DNA from: Halanaerobium praevalens DSM 2228
GTDB taxonomy: Bacteria; Bacillota; Halanaerobiia; Halanaerobiales; Halanaerobiaceae
Length of the DNA stretch: 64,000 nucleotides
Direction of reading: 5' to 3'
NCBI RefSeq assembly: GCF_000165465.1
Contig: NC_017455.1
Coordinates: 620,001 to 684,000 of the forward strand
The notes beneath the pieces were generated by a model. The model saw nothing but the letters and a program-made list of their open reading frames with translations, had not been told where the DNA came from and did not search any database. Shown piece by piece: positions 1 through 9,229 of the stretch. Positions within the stretch are counted from its first letter, which is position 1, and each line of letters starts with the position of its first letter. The translations under genes were made by a program, and so were the position numbers.

Positions 1-2
1 TA

Positions 3-371
3 ACAGGAAAAATGCTGGTTGAAAGTGAGATTGTGAGAGCTCAACTGGAAAATAGTCTTAAAGGCTTAAAATCAGACCTTTTAAAACAGGGAATTAATAT
101 TGAGCAGTTTAAAATTGAGACTGCCAAAAATTCACCACAGCAGGTTGAAAAACAACAAGAATTTGCTTTTAATGATCAAAATTCTGCTTTTAGTGATGGA
201 GAGACAGGTCAAAATCAAGAGTTTGAACAGCGTCAATTTTTTCAGGGCCAGTATTATGTCCAGCGCCAGAATGGAAATTCTAATTTAAAGCAAGAAAATA
301 TTATTATGAAACAGCAAGAAATGATTAATAGAGCAGCTTTTTCGAATGAAAAGCTTAATCTGCTTGCTTAA
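3..371 (+). CDS. fliK: FliK-like flagellar hook-length control protein, C-terminal fragment
   Basis: Partial gene entering from the left edge; the reading frame is open from position 3, so the ATG at 12 is probably internal. The visible part resembles the end of the conserved FliK C-terminal domain (a valine/glutamate strand, then a helix of the type LxxLKxxLxxxGI), followed by a Gln/Asn-rich tail of about 75 residues. FliK measures hook length and switches the export gate through FlhB. Position directly before flgD is the usual place for fliK. The identification rests on this context plus the short helix match, so it is good but not certain. Confidence 0.7.
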   Translation, partial: TGKMLVESEIVRAQLENSLKGLKSDLLKQGINIEQFKIETAKNSPQQVEKQQEFAFNDQNSAFSDGETGQNQEFEQRQFFQGQYYVQRQNGNSNLKQENIIMKQQEMINRAAFSNEKLNLLA

Positions 372-384
372 AGGAGGTAGTTAA

Positions 385-891
385 ATGTCAGAAATTGCAG
401 GATTAACTTCTACTCAAAACCAGGCTATTAGTTCAACTAAAAATAAGGAACTTGAAACAGAACGTAAAAGTCTGGAAGGAAATGATGGTTTAGGCCAGGA
501 TGCTTTTTTTAAGCTTTTAATCACTCAGCTGCAAAATCAGGATCCGCTTAACCCAATGGAAGATCGAGAATTTGTTTCTCAAATGGCAGAATTTTCTTCG
601 CTAGAAAAAACTGAAAAACTTTATTCTTTACTGGAAGATAAGTTGAGTTCAAATCAAGTTATTAATAATAGTCATTTGATTGGTAAAGAAATAACTGCAA
701 ATGTTGATGAAGGTAATTCAACAGGTGTGAAAGGGGTTGTCGAATCGATTAAATCTCAAGGTGATCAAATATTTGCAGCTTTAGATAATGGTTTAGAAGT
801 TGACATTAATTATATTACTCAGATTCAATCAGTAACTGAGGGAAGTGAAGGCGAAACTGATGGTGAAAGTGGAGAAACAGAGGAAGCTTAA
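385..891 (+). CDS. flgD: Flagellar hook assembly (capping) protein FlgD
   Basis: 168 aa. FlgD forms the temporary cap on which hook subunits (FlgE) polymerise outside the cell. The diagnostic N-terminal block lies at about residues 36-75, with the pattern AFFKLLITQLQNQDPLNP followed by a conserved region ending in EFSSLEK. A small beta domain follows (about 95-150), then a Glu/Gly-rich acidic tail. It is shorter than enterobacterial FlgD (about 230 aa), as is common in Firmicutes. A strong AAAGGAGG site precedes the ATG, and it sits between fliK and flgE as expected. Confidence 0.93.
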   Translation: MSEIAGLTSTQNQAISSTKNKELETERKSLEGNDGLGQDAFFKLLITQLQNQDPLNPMEDREFVSQMAEFSSLEKTEKLYSLLEDKLSSNQVINNSHLIGKEITANVDEGNSTGVKGVVESIKSQGDQIFAALDNGLEVDINYITQIQSVTEGSEGETDGESGETEEA

Positions 892-906
892 AAAGGGGGT
901 TTAAAG

Positions 907-1302
907 ATGGATAATCGATTAAAAATTAATCACCCACTCCAACCTCTTCGTAAAATACAGCAGCAAAATAAGCCTGTAAAAGAAAATAAACAAGTTAAAG
1001 GTCCTTCTTTTAAGGACATTTTAGGCGATAAGATAAAAGGAAAAGAAAAATTATCATTTTCTAAGCACGCTAAAAAAAGACTTAATTCACGTTCAATTCC
1101 ATTTTCTCAAGCTGAATTGGCTAAATTGAATACTGGAGTAGAAAAGGCCAGAAACAAAGGGGCCAGAGATTCTTTAGTTATGGTTAATGATGTGGCTTAT
1201 ATTGTCAGTGTTGAAAACAATACAGTTGTCACAGCTGTAGATGAGGAAAGTATGGATGATAATGTTTTTACAAATATAGATAGTGCTGTTTTTATGAAAT
1301 AG
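907..1302 (+). CDS. Flagellar operon protein of the TIGR02530 type
   Basis: 131 aa, soluble, basic N-terminal half. The C-terminal two thirds (from about residue 55) carry the pattern FSKHAKKRLNSR followed by a conserved VNDVAYIVSVENNTVVTA segment. This is typical of the small protein that lies between flgD and flgE in many Firmicutes and Thermotogae. Its precise role is not established; the location suggests a part in hook assembly. A ribosome binding site (AAAAGGGGG) lies 9 nt before the ATG, and the gene is 15 nt after flgD. Confidence 0.8.
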   Translation: MDNRLKINHPLQPLRKIQQQNKPVKENKQVKGPSFKDILGDKIKGKEKLSFSKHAKKRLNSRSIPFSQAELAKLNTGVEKARNKGARDSLVMVNDVAYIVSVENNTVVTAVDEESMDDNVFTNIDSAVFMK

Positions 1303-1395
1303 GAACAAATTAATAAAGTGAAATGAGAATTAAGAAAATGTTATAAGTAAGCCTTTAAGCTTAAAAATTATTAAATTGAGCTTAAAATCGGATAT

Positions 1396-1444
1396 GAGCT
1401 GGACCTTTTTCAGGAAGCTCTGTCTTGCTGTCGATAACAGCAGG
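1396..1444 (+). ncRNA. Two-hairpin structured leader upstream of flgE
   Basis: In the 173-nt gap before flgE, hairpin 1 (1396-1420) pairs GAGCT with AGCTC around an inner CCT/AGG stem, with GGA on the 5' side and a single A on the 3' side. Hairpin 2 (1424-1444) is an 8-bp stem CTTGCTGT/ACAGCAGG with loop CGATA. The same two-hairpin arrangement recurs before flgG (19825-19877) with different bases in the stems but pairing kept. This suggests a conserved regulatory RNA rather than chance. Several GGA triplets suggest, but do not prove, CsrA binding. Confidence 0.6.
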
Positions 1445-1475
1445 ACTCCGATAAATACTGAAGGAGGAAAATTAT

Positions 1476-3122
1476 ATGTTAAGATCGATGTATGCCGGTG
1501 TTTCAGGATTGAATTCACACCAGCAGATGATGGATGTAACAGGTAATAATATTTCAAATGTAAATACAGTTGGTTTTAAAAGCAGTCGTGTTACTTTTAA
1601 AGAAATGTTAAGTCAGACCATTAGAGGTGCTTCTGCTCCTCAAGAAAATAGAGCAGGTACTAACCCACAACAGGTTGGCCTTGGTGTTGGTGTCGGAAGT
1701 ATTGATAGTGATATGTCTTCTGGTAACTTACAGTCAACTGGTAAAACTTCTGATGTAGCAATTCAGGGAGATGGATTTTTTGTGCTAAGAGATGGCAGTA
1801 CAGAAGTCTATTCTCGGGCTGGTAACTTTAATTTTGATGAACAGGGTAGACTATATTCTTCTAGTACTGGAATGTTAGTTCAGGGTTGGACAGCAAATGA
1901 AAATGGTGAATATAATAATGGATTAACTAGAAATAATCTGGGAGATATTCAACTAAAACAAGAAATTAATGCTGAAGCAACTGATAAAGTTAATTTTGCT
2001 AAAAATTTAAAGGCTAATATTATTAATGATTTAGGTATAGTCCAGGGAAGTATGCAGGTTAGTGATGGAGCTACAACTCCTGTTACTGATAATATTAATT
2101 TTTCAATGGAGCCAGTTGATGGCAGCCATAATGTTTGGGAATACACTTTGAAATCAGATGACCCAACTACAACCTTTACTGATCCCACTCCAACAACTAC
2201 CACCGGAGAATATACTGGTCAGATAGTTCTTGAAAATGATGGTAGTATTGATACAGCCAGCAGTGATGTTGATAATTTGACTGTTGATATTAATAATAGT
2301 GGTAATACAGACACATTAAATTTTGATGATACAATTAAATTAGATAAAGATGGTGAAAGCCTAATAACTAATGGAACAGGAGAATCTATTGATCTTTCCT
2401 ATCAACAAACAGCAAAAAGGGATGTTTCAATTAATGTTTTTGATAGTCAGGGCGGTAAGCACTCAGTTTTACTTCCAATAGAAAAAATTGATAACAACAC
2501 CTGGGAAATCGATGAAACTAAACTTGAAATTGATGGAAATACATTAACCACTCCTTTAGGTGGTAACCACGAAATCAAATTTAATGATAGTGGTGAAATT
2601 CTGAGTGGTGAAACTGTTGATTTAACTTTTACTCCAGCTGGTCCTGGTGTATCACAAACAGTTGAGCTAGATTTTTCCGCGATGACTCAGTTTGCTGATG
2701 GTGGTTCTTTAGAAACAAATAGTGATGGAATGACAGCTAATTTCTCTAGTGTTAATGGTTATGAAGCTGGATCTTTAGAATCATTTTCTTTCACTGAAAC
2801 AGGAGATATAGTAGGTTCCTTTAGTAATGGCTTAACTCAGATTCAGGGTAAAATTGCAATGGCTAATTTTGCTAACCCTGCTGGTTTAAGCAGACAGGAA
2901 GGTGTTTTTGAGGCAACTAGTAACTCTGGTGAAGCAGGTATAGGAGAGCCAGCTCAGGGCGGGTTTGGTTCTTTAGCACCTTCAACTTTAGAAATGTCAA
3001 ATGCTAACCTCTCACAAGAGTTTACAAATATGATTACAGCTCAAAGAGGTTTTCAGGCCAACTCTAAATTAATTACAACCTCAGATGAAATGCTGCAGGA
3101 ATTAGTTAATCTAAAAAGATAA
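1476..3122 (+). CDS. flgE: Flagellar hook protein FlgE
   Basis: 548 aa, the structural subunit of the hook. The N-terminal rod/hook signature (residues about 2-35, ending with TGNNISNVNTVGFK) and the C-terminal signature (last about 40 residues, with QEFTNMITAQRGFQANSK) form the coiled-coil core D0/D1. The central part is long, Asp/Asn/Thr-rich and beta-strand-like, and explains the extra length over the roughly 400-aa enteric protein. It starts at ATG with GGAGG 9 nt upstream. A long leader with two hairpins precedes it, unlike the tight spacing of its neighbours. Confidence 0.96.
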   Translation: MLRSMYAGVSGLNSHQQMMDVTGNNISNVNTVGFKSSRVTFKEMLSQTIRGASAPQENRAGTNPQQVGLGVGVGSIDSDMSSGNLQSTGKTSDVAIQGDGFFVLRDGSTEVYSRAGNFNFDEQGRLYSSSTGMLVQGWTANENGEYNNGLTRNNLGDIQLKQEINAEATDKVNFAKNLKANIINDLGIVQGSMQVSDGATTPVTDNINFSMEPVDGSHNVWEYTLKSDDPTTTFTDPTPTTTTGEYTGQIVLENDGSIDTASSDVDNLTVDINNSGNTDTLNFDDTIKLDKDGESLITNGTGESIDLSYQQTAKRDVSINVFDSQGGKHSVLLPIEKIDNNTWEIDETKLEIDGNTLTTPLGGNHEIKFNDSGEILSGETVDLTFTPAGPGVSQTVELDFSAMTQFADGGSLETNSDGMTANFSSVNGYEAGSLESFSFTETGDIVGSFSNGLTQIQGKIAMANFANPAGLSRQEGVFEATSNSGEAGIGEPAQGGFGSLAPSTLEMSNANLSQEFTNMITAQRGFQANSKLITTSDEMLQELVNLKR

Positions 3123-3133
3123 TTTGATCTAAA

Positions 3134-3172
3134 CTGTCAGGCTAATTGCTAAACTAGCTTTTAGCCTGACAG
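3134..3172 (+). repeat. 12-bp inverted repeat between flgE and flbD
   Basis: Perfect 12-bp stem CTGTCAGGCTAA / TTAGCCTGACAG with a 15-nt loop. No T-run follows, so it is a poor intrinsic terminator; an mRNA 3'-end stabiliser or processing site protecting the abundant flgE message is more likely. Confidence 0.6.
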
Positions 3173-3191
3173 ATAATAAAGGAAGTGGATA

Positions 3192-3401
3192 ATGATTAAA
3201 CTGACTAGAACAAGTGGAAAAGAATTTATCTTAAATGCAGATTTAATAGTTGAAGTTCAAGAAACTCCAGATACTGTAATTAGTTTAACTAATGGGAAGA
3301 AACTGCTTGTCAAAGACTCAGCAGATGATATAATTAATAAAGTAATAGGATATAGACAGGAGATAATGACTGGAATTTGTAGAACAGGGGAGAGATCTTA
3401 A
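3192..3401 (+). CDS. flbD: Small flagellar protein FlbD/SwrD
   Basis: 69 aa. The N-terminal pattern MIKLTRTSGKEFILNADLI, followed by VEVQETPDTVISLTNGKK, is characteristic of the FlbD/SwrD family. This small protein is encoded directly before motA or fliL in Firmicutes; in Bacillus subtilis SwrD raises flagellar motor power. It ends with TAA immediately followed by the motA ATG, so the two are likely translationally coupled. It is distinct from the Caulobacter transcription factor also named FlbD. Confidence 0.85.
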   Translation: MIKLTRTSGKEFILNADLIVEVQETPDTVISLTNGKKLLVKDSADDIINKVIGYRQEIMTGICRTGERS

Positions 3402-4214
3402 ATGGATTTAGCAACAATAGTTGGCTTAATAGCAGGAGCAGTTATCTTTGGGTCAGTAGCTCTACTAGGTGGAAATGTAGGGGTTTTTATTAGTGTGCAA
3501 TCTGCTTTAGTAGTTTTTGGTGGTACTTTAGCTGGGGTAATGATTAGTTATACCTTTGAAGATTTAAAAAATGTCCCTAATCTATTTAGAGTTTCTTTTC
3601 AAGATGATAACTTGGAATCAGAACATGTAATTGAAAATTTAGTTAATTTTGCTGAAAAAGCAAGAAGAGAAGGGCTTTTAGCTTTAGAAGATGATGCTTC
3701 CAAAATGGAAGATGAGTTTTTACAGAAAGGTATTCAGCTTGTAGTTGATGGTACTGATCCTGAATTAGTAAGAAATATATTAGAAACTAAGCTAACTTTT
3801 TTACAAGAAAGACATGCTAAAGGTCGGGGTATTTTTGCTACCATGGGAGAATTAGCACCTGCTTTTGGAATGGTTGGTACTTTAATTGGTTTAATTCAGA
3901 TGTTAAGTCAGCTAGATGATCCAGATCAGTTAGGAGGAGGAATGGCTGTAGCTTTGATTACAACTTTATATGGAGCCCTTTTAGCCAATTGGATTTTTAT
4001 TCCCCTTTCCAAAAATTTAAAAACTCAAAGTGATCATGAAATTCATGTTAAGGAAGTTATTATCGAAGGTATTTTATCTATTCAAGCTGGTGAAAACCCT
4101 AGAATAGTTAAAGAAAAATTACATGCTTTCCTTTCTGAAGGAGAAAAACAAGAAGTCGAGTCTAGAATAGGAGAAACAGGAGAGGTGGGTGCTGGCGAAA
4201 ATGCCCCGGAATAA
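3402..4214 (+). CDS. motA: Flagellar motor stator protein MotA
   Basis: 270 aa inner-membrane protein; with MotB it forms the ion channel that drives rotation. Two N-terminal membrane segments (about 5-50) and two later ones (about 150-205) flank a charged cytoplasmic domain that contacts FliG. The conserved Pro-containing stretch GELAPAFGMVGTLIGL is present at about residue 150. A Glu/Gly-rich C-terminal tail overlaps motB. The motAB pair lies inside the flagellar operon, as in Thermotoga and spirochaetes, rather than standing apart as in B. subtilis. Confidence 0.95.
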   Translation: MDLATIVGLIAGAVIFGSVALLGGNVGVFISVQSALVVFGGTLAGVMISYTFEDLKNVPNLFRVSFQDDNLESEHVIENLVNFAEKARREGLLALEDDASKMEDEFLQKGIQLVVDGTDPELVRNILETKLTFLQERHAKGRGIFATMGELAPAFGMVGTLIGLIQMLSQLDDPDQLGGGMAVALITTLYGALLANWIFIPLSKNLKTQSDHEIHVKEVIIEGILSIQAGENPRIVKEKLHAFLSEGEKQEVESRIGETGEVGAGENAPE

Positions 4215-5049
4215 AAAAAATAAAAGTGATGGAGATAGTGGTGGTGGCTCCCCTGCCTGGATGACAACTTTTGGTGATATGATGACTTTGCTTTTAGTTT
4301 TTTTCGTACTTTTGTTTTCTTTTTCCTCAATGGATGTTGAAAAATTTCAGGGCTTTATTTCAGCTTTGCAAAATCAGCTAGGTGTACTCCAAGGTGGAAA
4401 AACTATTACTGAAGATCCTAATATAGATGCTGGTAATTTAGGCCAGGACTATGCTCAAGCTCCAGAAAACATTCAACAAGTTATGAAGCAAATTGATAAC
4501 TATATAGAGAATAATAATTTAAGTGATAAAGTTAATGTTGAAAATAAAAGAAAGGGCTTGGTTATTAGTTTAACAGGAGAAATATTATATGAACTTGGCA
4601 AAGCAGATATTAGAGAACAGGGAAAAGAAGTTTTAACTAAAATTTCTGAGATTTTAAAAGAAATTCCAAATGATATTATGATTGAAGGTCATACAGATGA
4701 TTTACCAATTAGAACAGCAGAATTCCCATCAAATTGGGAGTTATCCACTGCCAGAGCTGTTAATGTCATTAAATATTTAATCGAAGAAAAAGATTTTGAT
4801 CCAGCTAGACTTTCAGCAGCTGGCTATTCTGAGTATCGGCCTGTAGCGACTAATAATAGTACTGAGGGAAGAGCAGAAAATAGAAGAGTTGAAGTAGTAG
4901 TTTTAAACTCTCAGTATCAATTAAATGGCAGAGATTTGCCAGCAACAAAAGCAGAGGATAAACCAGTACAAGCAAATTTATATAATCCTGTAAATTCAGA
5001 AAACATAGAACTTGATCAAGCTGAGGAAGGAGGAAATATAGATGGCTGA
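4201..5049 (+). CDS. motB: Flagellar motor stator protein MotB
   Basis: About 282 aa. One N-terminal membrane segment follows the conserved ion-binding aspartate (D26, in WMTTFGDMMTLLLVFF). A C-terminal OmpA-like peptidoglycan-binding domain (about residues 130-235) carries the signature IEGHTDDLPI and, further on, LSTARA and RRVEVVV. The ATG at 4201 is chosen because a GTG at 4189 lies directly against the GGAGAGGTGG ribosome binding site. The gene overlaps the 3' end of motA by 14 nt. Whether the ion is H+ or Na+ cannot be settled by eye, though Na+ would suit a halophile. Confidence 0.93.
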   Translation: MPRNKKNKSDGDSGGGSPAWMTTFGDMMTLLLVFFVLLFSFSSMDVEKFQGFISALQNQLGVLQGGKTITEDPNIDAGNLGQDYAQAPENIQQVMKQIDNYIENNNLSDKVNVENKRKGLVISLTGEILYELGKADIREQGKEVLTKISEILKEIPNDIMIEGHTDDLPIRTAEFPSNWELSTARAVNVIKYLIEEKDFDPARLSAAGYSEYRPVATNNSTEGRAENRRVEVVVLNSQYQLNGRDLPATKAEDKPVQANLYNPVNSENIELDQAEEGGNIDG

Positions 5050-5494
5050 AGAAGGAAAAATGAATTATAAAATGTTAGCCTTAATTGTAGTTTTAGTAAT
5101 TATTATCACAGGGGTGGCTAGTTTTACTTTTTTTACTTATTTTTCAGTTTCTAATGATGAAAAAGAAGAAAAAGAAGTTCAAAGCATTGAAGATATAAGA
5201 CCTACTTATGAGGCAGGTAGCTATACAGTTAATATATCTAATAATAATCGAATTAACTTTATTAGAGCAACTATAGTTTTTGAATTAGAAAAGTCTGATC
5301 TAGCTAAAGAATTAGACAAAAGAACCTCACAAATTAGAGACAGAGTTATTTCTACATTGAGGTCACAAAATCAAGAAATATTAGAAGAACCAGGTTCAAA
5401 CACTATAAAAAGAATTGTGAAAGAAAAAATAAACGAATTATTAATTTCAGGAGAAATCACAAATGTTTGGTTTACAGAACTGGTTGTGCAGTAG
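5042..5494 (+). CDS. fliL: Flagellar basal body-associated protein FliL
   Basis: 150 aa, single-span inner-membrane protein with a short cytoplasmic start, one membrane helix (about 10-32) and a periplasmic domain. The domain shows the FliL features YTVNISNNNRINFIRATIVFE and a C-terminal helix with RIVKEKINELL ending in a short strand. FliL surrounds the stator and supports torque. It overlaps motB by 8 nt and precedes fliM by 12 nt, matching the standard order. Confidence 0.9.
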   Translation: MAEEGKMNYKMLALIVVLVIIITGVASFTFFTYFSVSNDEKEEKEVQSIEDIRPTYEAGSYTVNISNNNRINFIRATIVFELEKSDLAKELDKRTSQIRDRVISTLRSQNQEILEEPGSNTIKRIVKEKINELLISGEITNVWFTELVVQ

Positions 5495-5506
5495 GGAGGA
5501 TAAAAG

Positions 5507-6514
5507 ATGGCTGATGTACTAAATCAAAACGAAATAGACTCTCTGCTCTCTGCAATTAATGATGGAAGTCTTGATGTAGAGGAAGCTAAAGAACAATCAG
5601 AAGAAAAAGAAGTTAAAGATTATGATTTTAGAAGACCTGATAAGCTTTCTAAAGAGCAGATGCGTACTTTACAGATGATTCACGAAAATTTATCAAGATT
5701 ATTTACAACAACTTTATCAACTAAACTCCGAAGTATGGTTAATTTTGAAGTAGCATCAATTGAACAGCTTTCCTATTCAGAATTTATACATTCTTTACCT
5801 GAACCAACAATTATTGGAATTAGCAAATTAGAACCATTAGAAGGACAATTTATTTTTGAAATTAATCCTGAAGTTGGTTTTGCGGTTATTGACCGTCTTT
5901 TTGGTGGCTTAGGTAATCCAATTGATGATATTCGCTCATTTACAGATATTGAACAAGTAGTTATTAAAAGAGTTATGAACTGGCTCTTAGGAGACTTTAG
6001 TGAGGCTTGGGAAAATATTTCTAAGTTAAAACCAAAGCTGCTTGAACTAGAATCAAATCCTCAATTTACCCAGATTGTTCCTGATAGTGATATGACAATA
6101 ATCATTACTCTTTCAGCTCGAATTGGTGGTAGTGAAGGATTGATGAATATTTGTTTACCATATATTATGCTGGAGCCAATTGTAAGTAATTTAAATGCTC
6201 AATACTGGTTTTCAAGCACAAGAGAAAAACAAACTCCAGAACATATAGCTAAACTGCGTAAAAGATTAAATGAGGCTCTGGTTGAAGTTGATGCAGTTTT
6301 AGGAAGTACTGAAATAACAGTTGAAGACTTTCTTTATCTTCAACCCGGAGATGTAGTTCGACTTGATAAAAAAGTTGAAGAAAATGCAGAACTTAAAATT
6401 GGTAGAAGTAGAAAATATGAAGCAGTTGTAGGTAATAAAAATAATCATAAAGCAATACAAATAATAGGTGTAGCGGAAAATTTGTTAGAGGAGAGTGAAG
6501 ATGATGACGAATGA
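5507..6514 (+). CDS. fliM: Flagellar motor switch protein FliM
   Basis: 335 aa. The N-terminal CheY-P-binding peptide ([13 protein letters not shown], residues 4-16) is followed by the CheC-like middle domain (about 45-230), with the typical [13 protein letters not shown] and [13 protein letters not shown] segments. The C-terminal SpoA/FliN-like domain covers about 250-325 with [10 protein letters not shown]. It forms part of the C-ring that sets rotation direction. The gene overlaps the start of fliY by 20 nt. Confidence 0.96.
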   Translation: MADVLNQNEIDSLLSAINDGSLDVEEAKEQSEEKEVKDYDFRRPDKLSKEQMRTLQMIHENLSRLFTTTLSTKLRSMVNFEVASIEQLSYSEFIHSLPEPTIIGISKLEPLEGQFIFEINPEVGFAVIDRLFGGLGNPIDDIRSFTDIEQVVIKRVMNWLLGDFSEAWENISKLKPKLLELESNPQFTQIVPDSDMTIIITLSARIGGSEGLMNICLPYIMLEPIVSNLNAQYWFSSTREKQTPEHIAKLRKRLNEALVEVDAVLGSTEITVEDFLYLQPGDVVRLDKKVEENAELKIGRSRKYEAVVGNKNNHKAIQIIGVAENLLEESEDDDE

Positions 6515-7757
6515 TGGTAACTTTTTATCACAAGATGAAATAGATGCTTTAATGAATGAGGAAGATGAAGAACCTGTAGCAGAAAGTCAAGGAGTTGGAA
6601 ATGAAACTGGTGCAGAAAGTGCTTCTGATCTAAATTCAGAAGAAATTGATGTTATTGGAGAAGTAAATAATATTGCTATGGGATCTTCAGCTACAGCGCT
6701 CTCCACATTACTTGATGAGAAAGTAGAGATTACAACTCCAGAAGTTGAAGTTCAAACTTTTAAGCAGCTAATCGAAGAATATGATAAGCCCTGTGTTTTA
6801 GTTAAAGTAGAATATGTAGAGGGGATAGAAGGTTTAAGTTTACTTGTGATTGACACTAAAGATGCTGCAGTAATTGCAGATTTAATGATGGGTGGAGATG
6901 GTCTGGAAGGAATGGACCAGGAAATGCTTAATGAAATTTCTATTAGTGCAGTTGGAGAAGCAATGAATCAAATGATGGGGGCAGCTTCAACAGCAATGTC
7001 TAATATTTTAGATGTTTTAGTTAATATTTCACCCCCAACAGCAGAGTTTATTGATTTAGATGATGTAATTGAAGAAGGAAGAGATTGGTTTGATCCAGCT
7101 GAAGAAATTGTTGTTACTTCTTTTAAATTAAAAGTTGGAGATGTAATAGATAGTAGCTTTAAACAAATTTCTTCTTATAAGTTTGTTAAAGATTTAGCAG
7201 ACTCTTTATTACATGGTGGAACTGGTTTAATGGATAATACTATTGATGAAGAAGAAATTGAAGAAGAGGTTGATACTTCTGTTAAAGAAGAGTATAAAGG
7301 TGAAACTGCAGCAGGCCCACAAAAATCTCAAAAAACAAAAACTGCAGCTGCCCCAGCTCAAAGTCAACCCAGTCAACAGCAGGCCCAACCAGCACCCCAA
7401 AGAAGAAGACCTCAAAATAGAAATATTGAGTCTGAAGAAAAAGTTGATGTTCAGTCAGCACAGTTCCCTGAGTTTGATCAGACTGCAACTCAACCATTAC
7501 CCAATAATATGGAATTAATAAAGGATGTTCCCTTAGAAGTAACTGTTAGATTAGGTAAAACAGTTATGAAAATTAGAGATATACTTGATTTAGGAGATGG
7601 ATCAATTATTGAATTAGATAAACTGGCAGGAGAACCAGTTGATTTACTAGTTAATGGTAAATTGGTGGCAAAAGGAGAAGTTGTTGTAATTGATGAAAAC
7701 TTTGGTTTTAGAGTCAAAGATATTATTAGTCCTGCTGAACGCTTAAGCAAACTATAG
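6495..7757 (+). CDS. fliY: Flagellar motor switch phosphatase FliY
   Basis: 420 aa. Three parts are visible. A CheY-P-binding peptide [10 protein letters not shown] lies near residues 11-20. A CheC-type phosphatase domain carries both active-site motifs ([14 protein letters not shown] at about 55 and [13 protein letters not shown] at about 150). A C-terminal FliN/SpoA domain (about 335-420) has [10 protein letters not shown] and [15 protein letters not shown] Gln/Pro-rich linker (about 265-320) joins them. It replaces FliN in the C-ring and removes phosphate from CheY-P. Both Glu/Asn pairs are intact, so it is predicted to be active. Confidence 0.94.
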   Translation: MKMMTNDGNFLSQDEIDALMNEEDEEPVAESQGVGNETGAESASDLNSEEIDVIGEVNNIAMGSSATALSTLLDEKVEITTPEVEVQTFKQLIEEYDKPCVLVKVEYVEGIEGLSLLVIDTKDAAVIADLMMGGDGLEGMDQEMLNEISISAVGEAMNQMMGAASTAMSNILDVLVNISPPTAEFIDLDDVIEEGRDWFDPAEEIVVTSFKLKVGDVIDSSFKQISSYKFVKDLADSLLHGGTGLMDNTIDEEEIEEEVDTSVKEEYKGETAAGPQKSQKTKTAAAPAQSQPSQQQAQPAPQRRRPQNRNIESEEKVDVQSAQFPEFDQTATQPLPNNMELIKDVPLEVTVRLGKTVMKIRDILDLGDGSIIELDKLAGEPVDLLVNGKLVAKGEVVVIDENFGFRVKDIISPAERLSKL

Positions 7758-7766
7758 GTCGGTGAT

Positions 7767-8144
7767 ATGATAATAATGGATTATCTTTGGGAAACATTTA
7801 AAATAACCTTTTATCTTTTTTTAGTAATCGGTTTTATTTTAGCAATTTATTATGTGGTCAAAAATAAGTTTAATTTAACAAATTCAAGAAAAATGGAAGT
7901 AATAGATACTATGAGGCTTGCTAATGGAGAAACTATTTATTTAATCAAGGTCTTTGATGAAATTGTAATGCTTGGTGGTAGTAAAGAAGAATTAAATTAT
8001 TTAAAAAGTTGGCCTTTAGCTGAAATTAATTTGGAAGCTGAAAAATCAAAAAAATCTTCAGCTAAAAAAAATACCTTCAAAGATAAGTTTAAAAATATTT
8101 TAGCTAAAAATAATAATTCAAATAGCAGTGATCAAGATGAATAA
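7767..8144 (+). CDS. fliO: Flagellar biosynthesis protein FliO/FliZ family
   Basis: 125 aa with one N-terminal membrane helix (about 10-32) and a short beta-rich cytoplasmic part (MEVIDTMRLANGETIYLIKV, then VMLGGSKEELNYL), followed by a Lys/Ser/Asn-rich tail. This is the pattern of FliO, a helper for FliP assembly in the export gate. Position between fliY and fliP supports it. Two ATG codons (7767 and 7776) are possible; the GGTCGGTGAT site fits the second slightly better. The 3' end overlaps fliP. Confidence 0.85.
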   Translation: MIIMDYLWETFKITFYLFLVIGFILAIYYVVKNKFNLTNSRKMEVIDTMRLANGETIYLIKVFDEIVMLGGSKEELNYLKSWPLAEINLEAEKSKKSSAKKNTFKDKFKNILAKNNNSNSSDQDE

Positions 8145-8901
8145 AAAATTAACTTTAGTATTTTTGGTTTTTTTAATATTATTTAGCTTAACAATAACTG
8201 TTTCAGCTCAAGATTTTCAGATCCCAAATATCTCTTTAGAAATAGGTAATGGAACAGCTAATAATCAAGGTGATGATTTAGTTTTATCATTACAAATTTT
8301 ATTACTATTAACTGTTTTATCTTTAGCTCCAGCGATTATAATTTTATTTACTTCTTTCACAAGAATAATAATTGTTTTTTCTATTTTAAAAAGAGCTTTA
8401 GCCTTAAATAATATGCCTCCAAATCAAGTTTTAATTGGGATTGCAATCTTTTTAACAATTTTTATTATGGCACCAGTTTGGCAAGGAGTAAACCAAGATG
8501 CTCTACAGCCATATTTAGCTCAAGATATATCCTTAGAGCAGGCTTATGAAAATACAATTACTCCAGTTAGGGAATTTATGTTTAACCAAGTTGATGAGCG
8601 CTCTTTAGCTCTATTTACTAACATAGCAGAAATTGAGCGACCGGAAAGTCGAGATGACCTTCCAACATATATTTTAATTCCAGCTTTTTTAATTAATGAA
8701 ATTAAAATTGCTTTTCAAATTGGATTTTTAATTTATATTCCCTTTTTGATGATTGACATGATAGTAGCCAGTATTTTAATGTCAATGGGAATGATGATGT
8801 TACCGCCAGTAATTATTTCATTACCTTTTAAAATATTATTATTTGTTTTGGCTGATGGTTGGCATATTTTAATTGGTTCACTTGTTAAAACTTTTTATTA
8901 A
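8137..8901 (+). CDS. fliP: Flagellar type III export protein FliP
   Basis: About 254 aa. A cleavable signal peptide (LTLVFLVFLILFSLTITVSA) precedes four membrane helices. FliP hallmarks are present: LLLLTVLSLAPAIIILFTSFTR, then LKRALALNNMPPNQVLIG, and near the end GMMMLPPVIISLPFKI. It forms the core of the FliPQR export channel. The start at 8137 (ATG) is preferred over the GTG at 8128 because it gives a normal signal peptide. The gene overlaps the end of fliO by 8 nt. Confidence 0.95.
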   Translation: MNKKLTLVFLVFLILFSLTITVSAQDFQIPNISLEIGNGTANNQGDDLVLSLQILLLLTVLSLAPAIIILFTSFTRIIIVFSILKRALALNNMPPNQVLIGIAIFLTIFIMAPVWQGVNQDALQPYLAQDISLEQAYENTITPVREFMFNQVDERSLALFTNIAEIERPESRDDLPTYILIPAFLINEIKIAFQIGFLIYIPFLMIDMIVASILMSMGMMMLPPVIISLPFKILLFVLADGWHILIGSLVKTFY

Positions 8902-8946
8902 AAATAATTTAATTTAATAGAATTCAAGAATTTAGGAGTTGGAAAA

Positions 8947-9216
8947 ATGGGAGAAGCAGTAGTCCTTGATATTGGACGTCAGGCATTATTTACAGTTATA
9001 ATAGTTGTCTTTCCTGTTTTAGGTGCAGGTTTAATTACAGGTCTTTTAGTAGCTATTTTTCAGGCTACAACCCAAATTCAAGAACAAACTTTAGCTTTTG
9101 TTCCTAAAATATTTGCTGTTTTGGGTTCCATAGCCTTTTTTGGTCCTTGGATTATGAGGACAGTAATTGAATTTGTTCAGGAACTTCTGCGAAATATCCC
9201 AACCTACTTAGGTTAG
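8947..9216 (+). CDS. fliQ: Flagellar type III export protein FliQ
   Basis: 89 aa with two membrane helices joined by a short loop. The family core is present: GLLVAIFQATTQIQEQTLAFVPK. FliQ packs around FliP and FliR in the export gate. The ATG has a TTTAGGAGTTGG ribosome site upstream. It follows fliP after a 45-nt gap and precedes fliR by 13 nt. Confidence 0.95.
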   Translation: MGEAVVLDIGRQALFTVIIVVFPVLGAGLITGLLVAIFQATTQIQEQTLAFVPKIFAVLGSIAFFGPWIMRTVIEFVQELLRNIPTYLG

Positions 9217-9229
9217 GGGCTGATTTAAT

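Noticed and set aside
1440-1460. CCGATAA sequence before flgE as a sigma-28 -10 box
   Set aside because: There is no TAAA-like -35 at 15 nt, and the position is only about 10 nt before the ribosome site; the bases are better explained as the end of hairpin 2 and its flank.
1330-1557. 75-codon minus-strand reading frame over the flgE leader
   Set aside because: It runs antisense through the hairpins and into flgE; low-complexity product and no ribosome site.
7243-7518. 91-codon + strand frame inside fliY
   Set aside because: Out-of-frame product of the Gln/Pro-rich linker; Lys/Leu-rich nonsense with no start signals.
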